64,000 nucleotides of DNA, taken from NCBI GenBank assembly GCA_014302835.1, contig CP060294.1:2231067-2295066 (forward strand), read 5' to 3'. Shown piece by piece: positions 58,196 to 64,000 of this stretch. Both the position numbers and the translations under genes were made by a program. Origin of the DNA: Pedobacter sp. PAMC26386 (GTDB taxonomy: Bacteria > Bacteroidota > Bacteroidia > Sphingobacteriales > Sphingobacteriaceae). The notes beneath the pieces are model-generated. The model worked only from the letters and a program-made list of their open reading frames with translations. It had not been told where the DNA came from and ran no database searches. Every line of letters starts with the position of its first letter. The stretch's first letter is position 1.

Positions 58196-60178
58196 ATGAT
58201 GAAAAAAATAATAACCATCAGCCTGTTCGCATTATTTCTAATCAATAGTGCTTTTGCACAAGAACAACTTAGCCTGAGGCAACAGGCAGATCTGCAATTT
58301 AACCGTTTCGAGTATTTCAATGCTGCCAGACTATACCTCCCTATTGCTTCAAAAAAGAAGCCTGATATCAAGGTCATAGAAAACCTTGCCACCTCCTATC
58401 GAATGATGAATGATTATGACAAGGCAGAAAAATGGTATGGCATTGCTATAACAGACCCAAAGGCCGAAGCAACCAGTCATTATTATTATGGAGAAGCTTT
58501 ACAAAGAAATCAGAAATTTGAAGCCGCTAAAGAACAGTATAAAATTTACGGCAATAGCACTGGAAAACAGGAACAGGTAGCGCTCAAAATAAATTCTTGT
58601 GACAGTGCTGTCCTCTGGATGAAAAGTCCCCTAGATATCCAGATTAAAAACGTTCAGACGCTCAATACTAAAGCAGCAGACTGGGGATTAAACTATTATG
58701 GTAACGACGGACTGGTGTTTACTTCAGAGCGTACCAATGGGAAAGAGCCAAAATACTATGAAGTTTATAAATGGACCGGAAACCCATGGCTAAAATTGTA
58801 TCGGGCCAGTAATGACGGTCAACTGAAGGAAGAAATATCAGTAATGACGGATAAAAACAGGTCTTCTAAGACAGCGTATCACGTCGGTCCAATGGCTTTA
58901 AATGGGACTGGAGATACCGCCTATGTGACCATTTCTACAATCGAACCGACAAAGGAAATACCGCTGGACATCAAAACTAAAAAGATCAAAGAGCGGTTGT
59001 ACACCCGTCGTCTGCAACTGATAATAGCTGTAAAAAAGGACGGCAAATGGGGTGATATCAAATCTTTTCCCTATAACAATGTCAAAGAATTTTCTGTAGG
59101 GCAGGCTGTGACTTCCAAAGATGGACATCTGCTGTATTTCACGTCAGACAGGCCCGGTGGTCAAGGAAAAACAGATATTTGGTATAGTGAAAAACAAACC
59201 GACGGAAGTTGGGGAAATCCGATCAACTGCGGGCCTGAGATTAATACTCCAGAAGAAGAAGCATTTCCAACCATCGGTATAAATGGGAAATTATATTATT
59301 CGTCCCGTGGAAAGATTGGTTTAGGCGGTTATGATATCTATGTGAATAAAGGAGAAAAAGATCGCTGGAGCAAACCCAGTAATCTAAAATATCCGGTTAA
59401 TACAACCAGTGACGACTTCTATCTGGTCAGTAACGATGGAAAGACCGGTTACTTTTCATCTAACAGACCGGGTGGAGCTGGTGATGATGACATTTATAGT
59501 TTCAATGATCAGACCTCTCCTACCGGTATCACCCTTGCTTTAAATGGCTTTGTTTACGATCAGCAAAGTAAAGCGGCTCTTGATTCTGTCAAGGTAAGTT
59601 TGACCGATGAGCTGGGTACAACAATAAACCGCAAAATAACTCTTAGTAATGGAAACTTCTTTTTTGGACTAACAGGTAATCATAATTACAAAGTAAGCTT
59701 TAGCAGAGCAGGCTATAGTTCTGAGGTGAAAACATTAAATACACAAGGGCTTATAAAATCTGACACACTGGATATGCAGGCTTTTCTGTACAAACAAATA
59801 TTTATCCCTGGCAAAAGTTATGTATTGAAAAATATCTATTATGACTTTGCCAAGTCTAATATCCGTAAAGATGCTGCTAAAGAACTGGACAAACTGGTTA
59901 TGATTATGAAAGATAATCCTGCTATCCGGATCGAACTCAGCTCACATACTGATAGTAGAGGCGATGACCAGTACAACCAGTGGTTATCTCAAAGCAGAGC
60001 AAATTCAGCAGTGCAGTATATGCTTGATGCAGGAATCGAGAAAAACCGGATTACAGCGAGGGGTTATGGAGAAACTATGTTATTGAACAGATGTAGTAAC
60101 GGTGTAAAATGCAGTCCTGCAGAACATCAGTTAAATAGAAGAACCGAGTTTAAAGTAAAAAAAGACGGAGAGAAATAA
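58196..60178 (+). CDS. OmpA-family protein with TPR-like and PD40 repeats
   Basis: This 660-residue protein has a signal peptide (ISLFALFLINSAFAQ), TPR-like helices (~30-130) and PD40 beta-propeller repeats (LYFTSDRPGGQGKTDIWY, LYYSSRGKIGLGGYDIY, GYFSSNRPGGAGDDDIYSF). A carboxypeptidase-regulatory-like domain (~445-535) and a C-terminal OmpA peptidoglycan-binding domain (YYDFAKSNIRKDA, LSSHTDSRGDDQYNQWLSQSRA, RRTEFKV) complete it. It likely ties the adhesin/SprF complex to the cell wall. It starts 8 bases after the SprF-type gene. Confidence 0.93.
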   Translation: MMKKIITISLFALFLINSAFAQEQLSLRQQADLQFNRFEYFNAARLYLPIASKKKPDIKVIENLATSYRMMNDYDKAEKWYGIAITDPKAEATSHYYYGEALQRNQKFEAAKEQYKIYGNSTGKQEQVALKINSCDSAVLWMKSPLDIQIKNVQTLNTKAADWGLNYYGNDGLVFTSERTNGKEPKYYEVYKWTGNPWLKLYRASNDGQLKEEISVMTDKNRSSKTAYHVGPMALNGTGDTAYVTISTIEPTKEIPLDIKTKKIKERLYTRRLQLIIAVKKDGKWGDIKSFPYNNVKEFSVGQAVTSKDGHLLYFTSDRPGGQGKTDIWYSEKQTDGSWGNPINCGPEINTPEEEAFPTIGINGKLYYSSRGKIGLGGYDIYVNKGEKDRWSKPSNLKYPVNTTSDDFYLVSNDGKTGYFSSNRPGGAGDDDIYSFNDQTSPTGITLALNGFVYDQQSKAALDSVKVSLTDELGTTINRKITLSNGNFFFGLTGNHNYKVSFSRAGYSSEVKTLNTQGLIKSDTLDMQAFLYKQIFIPGKSYVLKNIYYDFAKSNIRKDAAKELDKLVMIMKDNPAIRIELSSHTDSRGDDQYNQWLSQSRANSAVQYMLDAGIEKNRITARGYGETMLLNRCSNGVKCSPAEHQLNRRTEFKVKKDGEK

Positions 60179-60235
60179 GCAATGATCAGAGATAATCAGA
60201 AAAGTACATCTGATTATCTCTGATCATTGCTTATT
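60174..60235. terminator. 27-bp perfect hairpin closing the adhesin operon
   Basis: Positions 60,174-60,200 and 60,209-60,235 are exact reverse complements (27 bp) with an 8-base loop. The stop codon of the OmpA-family gene lies inside the left arm. There is no long T run, but the stem is long and symmetric and sits between converging genes, so it probably serves both. Confidence 0.75.
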
Positions 60236-60263
60236 AAATTTTGATTATCAAGGTCATAATTGA

Positions 60264-60887
60264 CTACGACTGATTCATTAACTCCTGAAGACAATCAATA
60301 AACTGTCCAACATGTAAACCATCTACCAATGCATGATGGACATGGACTGACATTGGCATCGTTCTTTTCCCATTACTTTCCACCATTTTACCAAACGATA
60401 TCTTTGGACAAGTGTCTTTAAACGCAGAGTTTCCAGCATGCGAAATAGAAGTAAAGTTGATCCATGGCAATGACGAAAATCTGATTACATTATTTGCAGG
60501 ACTTCGGATCAGACTTGTTGCATTTTTCACCACATCAACTTCTTTGGATGCGACCTCTATAAATTCTGTCAGGACAGGAAAATACAGCAAATGAATAAAA
60601 CCAAAAGTTCCGTTGCTCCTGCCTATAGTTGACCCTGCATCAACCTGATCATAAATAAAGACCTCACCTTCTTCAATCCGGTATTTAAAAGGTTCAATTA
60701 TTTGAGCCGCCTCTAAACATTGGTACATACAGTACAGAAAAAAAGATAGGTTGTTTTCTTTCGCATAACGATAAGCCTTTGTACAATCAATATTAACAGT
60801 TACCCCGTAATAGGGCTCATCGAATGTATTAAATAACTCGAAATGTTCTTTGCGTACCCAGGTTTCTATATCGACTTTTTGCTTCAT
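60264..60887 (-). CDS. Type A chloramphenicol acetyltransferase homologue
   Basis: This 207-residue protein of the CAT family has the catalytic HVHHALVDGLHVG (HHxxxDG) near the end, FSSLPWINFTSISHA and ISFGKMVESNGKRTMPMSVHVHHA. The N-terminus (WVRKEHFELFNTFDEPYYGVTVNIDC) matches classical CATs. The trimeric cytoplasmic enzyme would acetylate chloramphenicol with acetyl-CoA. Whether this one gives resistance is not known. It is a single gene with a -7 box just upstream. Confidence 0.88.
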   Translation of the reverse strand: MKQKVDIETWVRKEHFELFNTFDEPYYGVTVNIDCTKAYRYAKENNLSFFLYCMYQCLEAAQIIEPFKYRIEEGEVFIYDQVDAGSTIGRSNGTFGFIHLLYFPVLTEFIEVASKEVDVVKNATSLIRSPANNVIRFSSLPWINFTSISHAGNSAFKDTCPKISFGKMVESNGKRTMPMSVHVHHALVDGLHVGQFIDCLQELMNQS

Positions 60888-60907
60888 ATCTTAAAAATAA
60901 TAGGAAA

Positions 60908-60915
60908 CAAAGATA
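60908..60915 (-). promoter_or_regulatory. Perfect -7 box of the CAT gene
   Basis: TATCTTTG on the minus strand matches TAnnTTTG exactly, 20 bases before the ATG. The place where the upstream box should lie is occupied by the hairpin 60,919-60,953. Confidence 0.45.
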
Positions 60916-60918
60916 TTT

Positions 60919-60956
60919 AAAGAGCCGCTTTATAAAGTATAAAGCGGCTCTTTTTT
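60919..60956 (+). terminator. Strong 16-bp hairpin with T run
   Basis: AAAGAGCCGCTTTATA (60,919-60,934) and its exact complement (60,938-60,953) with a 3-base loop, followed by a total of six T on the plus strand (60,951-60,956). On the minus strand it also lies after the YXWGXW gene and directly upstream of the CAT -7 box, so it could end that transcript too. Confidence 0.75.
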
Positions 60957-61047
60957 CATTAATTTAATAAGTAATATTACAGGAACGAGGCAATCAATTC
61001 ATTTCCATTTTCAGGTATTTCAGCGTCCACTTATAGTAGAAAGCCTA

Positions 61048-62061
61048 TTAGCCACGTTCATGTTCACCCCGGCGAGGATTCTCATGAGGCTGGGCATGTG
61101 GCTGAGGATGTGGTTGATTGCGATGTTGTGGTTGATTATGTTGTGCATTATACTGCTGCTGGTTACGTTGCTGTTGATTATGTTGTTGCCTGTTCACCAT
61201 TTGTGCATGATTCTGCTGAGCAATTTGACTATTATGGACCTGCCCTTCACCTCTGTTGTTATTGTTTACATTAGCCTGATGATTATTATTCATATTTGCA
61301 TTTCGATCATTATTCATGTTTGCAGTGTGATTGTCAGTCATCTTTGTCTGATGATCCTGTTGATTATTTACCCGGTTCATTGCCATATTTGCGGGTTTAC
61401 CGTGATTTATATTCGCAAACTGACCACGGTTCTGACTCGCTGACTGCTGATGCGATAATTGAGAAGCAGTTGGCTGGATATGCTCATCGCGCATTGCTCG
61501 TGTTTCTTCTGCTCTGGGCTGTGCATTGATGCCGCCAGGGCCATTAAAACTGGTGCGATTATTATTCACAACCGTATTATTGTTGATCACTGTTTTGTTG
61601 ATATAAGTATTACGGATCACGGTTGTATTGACATTTGTAACTGCGGTGTTATACCGGTACCCTCCGCCTTCCCATCTTCCACCGTAAAATCCTGATCCAC
61701 CATAACCATAGCCATAATTGATTCCACCATAAAAACCAACATGAGGGCCCCAATATCCTGAATGGAAGCTATACAGGCCACCTTCAAAACCCCAGAATGC
61801 CGGAGTCCACAATACCCCAACACGCGGAGGATGCACCCATACTCCAGGTACCCAATAATAACCGCTATCATCATTGTAAGCCCAATAACCAGGCGTCCAT
61901 AAATAGCCATCAGCCGGACAAGGGGGCTGGGCGTAAACAGGAAGTTCAGGAGGAGCAATTCTTGCAGAGATATTAACGCCTATACTAACCTGTGCATAGG
62001 CTGTGGCCCTGGCAAAACTTATTGCTAGCAGCAGGATACCAATTTTGACTATCTTTTTCAT
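61048..62061 (-). CDS. YXWGXW-repeat secreted protein with Asn/Gln/His-rich tail
   Basis: This 337-residue protein has a signal peptide (IGILLLAISFARATAYAQ). Residues ~45-105 carry YXWGXW-type repeats (GYLWTPGYWAY, YYWVPGVWV, VLWTPAFWGF, YSFHSGYWGP), then a Gly/Tyr-rich stretch (INYGYGYGGSGFYGG) and an Asn-rich part. The last ~130 residues are low-complexity Asn/Gln/His. Proteins of this family are common in the envelope and of unknown function. Confidence 0.85.
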   Translation of the reverse strand: MKKIVKIGILLLAISFARATAYAQVSIGVNISARIAPPELPVYAQPPCPADGYLWTPGYWAYNDDSGYYWVPGVWVHPPRVGVLWTPAFWGFEGGLYSFHSGYWGPHVGFYGGINYGYGYGGSGFYGGRWEGGGYRYNTAVTNVNTTVIRNTYINKTVINNNTVVNNNRTSFNGPGGINAQPRAEETRAMRDEHIQPTASQLSHQQSASQNRGQFANINHGKPANMAMNRVNNQQDHQTKMTDNHTANMNNDRNANMNNNHQANVNNNNRGEGQVHNSQIAQQNHAQMVNRQQHNQQQRNQQQYNAQHNQPQHRNQPHPQPHAQPHENPRRGEHERG

Positions 62062-62140
62062 GAGTATGAGTTTTAAGTTTCATAAACATAGGAGTCCAGG
62101 AAGTACAAATAGTTTAAATTAGAAATTCATTAGAACTTCA

Positions 62141-62461
62141 TTAGTAGTCCGCATTATACCTGGGCAAATTCTCATATTCAAACAAGGCAGCAAAAACATC
62201 TTGCAATTTTAGTTTATAATGATCCTTTTCACTGTCAAAACTCTTCTCTGCAATCTTCCCAATAGTATATCTCTCATAAATCTCATCTTCAGATAATTTC
62301 CCCCTATTTTCTATAATATTCAAGATGTCAGAAACTTCTTCCTGTATGATTTTATAAATTGCTGCATCTGGGAAATTATTGATCAGGATTTGTGTCTCTT
62401 TTAATACACTATAAAGCAGTTCACGATATTCTTTTTGTGTTTTAACCTCTTGATAGCCCAT
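62141..62461 (-). CDS. Small helical protein, possible Tsi6-like immunity protein
   Basis: This ~106-residue protein from ATG 62,461 (MGYQEVKTQKEYRELLYSVL) could also use ATG 62,473, four residues longer. It is all helical and acidic. The pattern LINNFPDAAIYKIIQEEVSDILNIIE..LSEDEIYERYTIGKIAEKSFD resembles the Tsi6 immunity fold, but the match is by eye only. A decayed gene fragment on the same strand ends 2 bases before ATG 62,461, as a toxin gene would. Confidence 0.5.
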   Translation of the reverse strand: MGYQEVKTQKEYRELLYSVLKETQILINNFPDAAIYKIIQEEVSDILNIIENRGKLSEDEIYERYTIGKIAEKSFDSEKDHYKLKLQDVFAALFEYENLPRYNADY

Positions 62462-62463
62462 AA

Positions 62464-62689
62464 TTATTCCCATTTTGATCTCTTTAATTGTTTTTCTGAA
62501 CTAATGATGAATTTAATATCATTCAAAAAGTCATACGGTGCCATTTATAGTAAAAATTGTCTCACAGGCATCCTTAAACCCGTTATAATAACTAAGATAA
62601 TGATTTACGCTTCCAATTTCCGTACAGATCCCATAAGATGAACCAAATTTCAACACCTTATTATTTCTCCTATTGATACAAATAGTTTC
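62464..62689 (-). pseudogene. Decayed gene fragment upstream of the Tsi6-like gene
   Basis: On the minus strand one frame (62,689-62,531) reads KFGSSYGICTEIGSVNHYL..ACETIFTINGT and then stops. Shifting one frame at that point continues sensibly as YDFLNDIKFIISSEKQL..KWE and ends at 62,464. Together they look like the last ~75 residues of a protein broken by one frameshift. There is no start codon of its own, and no family is recognised. The reading is tentative. Confidence 0.35.
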
Positions 62690-62767
62690 TCAGTTAGCAA
62701 TCACGGCATACCAATTGCTTTGTAACTAAAAAATATTACCAGTTTACACTAAATAAAAACAAAACTC

Positions 62768-63097
62768 ATGAGTAACAAGACGCTTTCTATCCTTTCTTAC
62801 ATTACTATTATTGGTTGGGTTATTGCCTATATCAAACATAAAGAAGCAGTTCCACATAGCAGCCTGGTACGTTATCATTTAAAACAAGGTTTCGGTATGT
62901 TCCTTCTTGCAATAGCGGTAAATATAGTTTTAACTATACTAGTTAGTATTATACCATCATTATCAGGTTTAGCTTTTGTAGGTTTCGCTTTGTTTATCCT
63001 TAATATTTTAGGTATTGTGAATGCAGCGAACCAAGAAGAAAAACCAGTGCCTTTAGTAGGCAAATTGTTTGAAGACAAATTCGATTTTATAGCTTAA
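62768..63097 (+). CDS. Small membrane protein, DUF4870/Tic20-like
   Basis: This 109-residue protein has about three to four membrane helices (LSILSYITIIGWVIAYI, GFGMFLLAIAVNIVLTILVSII, LAFVGFALFILNILGIVNA). The middle SLVRYHLKQGFGMFLL resembles the RxHxxQ segment of DUF4870 proteins. Function is unknown. It is a single gene followed by a strong bidirectional hairpin. Confidence 0.7.
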   Translation: MSNKTLSILSYITIIGWVIAYIKHKEAVPHSSLVRYHLKQGFGMFLLAIAVNIVLTILVSIIPSLSGLAFVGFALFILNILGIVNAANQEEKPVPLVGKLFEDKFDFIA

Positions 63098-63123
63098 TCA
63101 GCTCATCATAGAATAATTCTCAG

Positions 63124-63174
63124 AATATCATCACCTACTTAAAGTCGTTTTCACTTTAAGTAGGTGATGATATT
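63124..63174. terminator. 22-bp perfect hairpin between converging genes
   Basis: Positions 63,124-63,145 and 63,153-63,174 are exact reverse complements (22 bp) with a 7-base loop. It follows the membrane-protein gene and also overlaps the last bases of the TPR pseudogene on the other strand. Confidence 0.75.
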
Positions 63175-63462
63175 AATACCCTTGCGGATCAAAGTAAGCT
63201 GTGAAGCTTAATATATCAGGATCAAAATATTTAGCCTTTTCAAAATAGCAGAGTGCTGCATCTGTTTGACCCAAGATGTTCATTAGAGCAATTCCCAGAT
63301 TCATGTATAAATTTTTATCAGTAGAGCCATTCTCTTCTGCATTTTTCAAATAGGAAACGGCTTCTTTAACTGAACAAACTCATTTGGATGACCCCATAAA
63401 TCCTCATTCAATTTTTTGATCAATTCCATTTTTCGGAAAAGAAGAGCTTTTTTAGTGTCCAT
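63173..63462 (-). pseudogene. TPR-type gene broken by a frameshift
   Basis: ATG 63,462 opens a frame (MDTKKALLFRKMELIKKLNEDLWG..EFVQ) that ends early. After a shift near 63,380 the reading continues VKEAVSYLKNAEENGSTDKNLYMNLGIAL, LGQTDAALCYFEKAKYFDP and ends at TAA 63,175. The second part is a tetratricopeptide repeat pattern. The whole stretch is 290 bases, not a multiple of three. The start overlaps the end of the WG-repeat gene by 11 bases, so the two were an operon. Confidence 0.6.
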
Positions 63463-64000
63463 TAATTCTCTTCCCGCTCACACCAATAAAGTATTTATTT
63501 CCTTTTTCGCTAACTCCAATTTCACCCTCATTCAAATCCTCTACATAATCATATATAATTTTTGTTATTTCTTCTCCTTTTATATTGACTAACCCTTCCT
63601 TTGTTCCAAGTCTGACCTTAAACAGGTTCGCCTTTTGGAGACCGTAATAAACTTCAATGTTGTCATACTTTAAGGCTATTATTATTTTTCCGGTATTATC
63701 AATTAATCCAGACTTGCCATTAGTTGTTATAACAGCTACCGCTGGGGTATTGTCATCATAAAATATCCCAATATCGTCATATTTTATGGGTACAATCTCT
63801 TCTCCTTTTTTGTTAATTAATCCGTATTTATTGATATTCAAATTTCCATTTACACCTATTATTGTTCCCACCTGTGCCACGCCGACAGCATCAAAATCAA
63901 ATACATGATCGTATTTTAAAGGAACAACCTCCTGCCCTATGTCATTCACAAAACCACTTTTCCCATTTAATTGTACACTAGCCAAGCCATTTGCAAAATG
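63452..64000 (-). CDS. WG-repeat protein, C-terminal part (cut by window end)
   Basis: The frame is open to base 64,000 and ends at 63,452. The 183 visible residues hold about four WG-type repeats (NGKSGFVNDIGQEVVPLKYDHV, KYGLINKKGEEIVPIKYDDI, NGKSGLIDNTGKIIIALKYDNI, KEGLVNIKGEEITKIIYDYV). Such proteins are soluble or surface beta-repeat proteins of unknown role, often near toxin/immunity loci. The true start lies outside the window. An apparent start at 63,985 is an internal TTG. Confidence 0.85.
   Translation of the reverse strand, partial: HFANGLASVQLNGKSGFVNDIGQEVVPLKYDHVFDFDAVGVAQVGTIIGVNGNLNINKYGLINKKGEEIVPIKYDDIGIFYDDNTPAVAVITTNGKSGLIDNTGKIIIALKYDNIEVYYGLQKANLFKVRLGTKEGLVNIKGEEITKIIYDYVEDLNEGEIGVSEKGNKYFIGVSGKRINGH

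Noticed and set aside
61060..61700. Plus-strand open frames opposite the YXWGXW gene
   Set aside because: They are made of Leu/Ile/Cys/Val runs produced by the complement of Asn/Gln/His codons and have no independent support.
1..64000. tRNA, rRNA or known riboswitch genes
   Set aside because: No cloverleaf, rRNA-like stretch or riboswitch core was recognised by eye on either strand. A covariance-model scan would settle small RNAs.

Overview
The window looks like a chromosomal segment of a Bacteroidota bacterium, most likely a Pedobacter-like member of the Sphingobacteriaceae. The reasons are the AT-rich intergenic DNA, -7 boxes of the TAnnTTTG type, a TonB-dependent receptor with a carboxypeptidase-like N-terminal domain, a type IX secretion sorting domain next to a PorP/SprF protein, and many short-lipobox lipoproteins. 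No rRNA, tRNA or CRISPR array was seen.

Region 1 (1-22,910) is an exopolysaccharide/capsule locus of the Wzx/Wzy type, almost all on the minus strand. Read from its promoter end it runs: PHP-type tyrosine phosphatase (CpsB-like), Wza-like export lipoprotein, Wzc-like tyrosine autokinase, pyruvate-type aldolase fused to an MptE-like domain, KdsB-like CMP-sugar synthetase, HAD phosphatase, Wzx flippase, Wzy polymerase, a sialyltransferase-motif glycosyltransferase, an exported GH99-like protein, and two glycosyltransferases. A plus-strand pair (mannose-1-phosphate guanylyltransferase, Wzi-like outer-membrane protein) interrupts it. A sugar nucleotidyltransferase and rfbB-rfbD-rfbA (no rfbC) follow, then the WcaJ-type priming transferase. 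The most interesting part is the aldolase / CMP-transferase / phosphatase / sialyltransferase-like set. It could make and transfer a CMP-activated 3-deoxy-ulosonic acid by an aldol route instead of the usual PEP-dependent synthase.

Region 2 (22,911-41,163) is mixed. It starts with an 836-base A/C-rich non-coding stretch, then a class D beta-lactamase homologue that has lost the catalytic Ser and Lys, a BamA/TamA-like barrel with a non-ATG start, and a ParB-like small protein. A complete IS3-family element (26,537-28,099; 3-bp target duplication) has landed inside one arm of an older ~165-bp palindromic element. Then come a frameshifted gene, an aldehyde dehydrogenase, a DUF3298 lipoprotein, a DUF2461 / CPA1 antiporter / DAC-like (DACNV-type) gene group, acetyltransferases, a cupin, a DJ-1/PfpI protein and a GH36 alpha-galactosidase.

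Region 3 (41,164-60,240) is a three-gene surface module: a 15.5-kb gene for a 5,173-residue adhesin of about 39 DUF11 units with a type B T9SS sorting domain, its PorP/SprF-type partner, and an OmpA-family PD40 protein, closed by a 27-bp perfect hairpin. The giant gene has higher-order repeats (1,089 bp and 1,815 bp periods) and unusual poly-G tracts near its 5' end that could allow on/off switching.

Region 4 (60,241-64,000) holds a type A chloramphenicol acetyltransferase homologue, a YXWGXW-repeat protein with an Asn/Gln/His-rich tail, a possible Tsi6-like immunity protein behind a decayed gene fragment, a small membrane protein, a frameshifted TPR gene and the end of a WG-repeat protein cut by the window edge.
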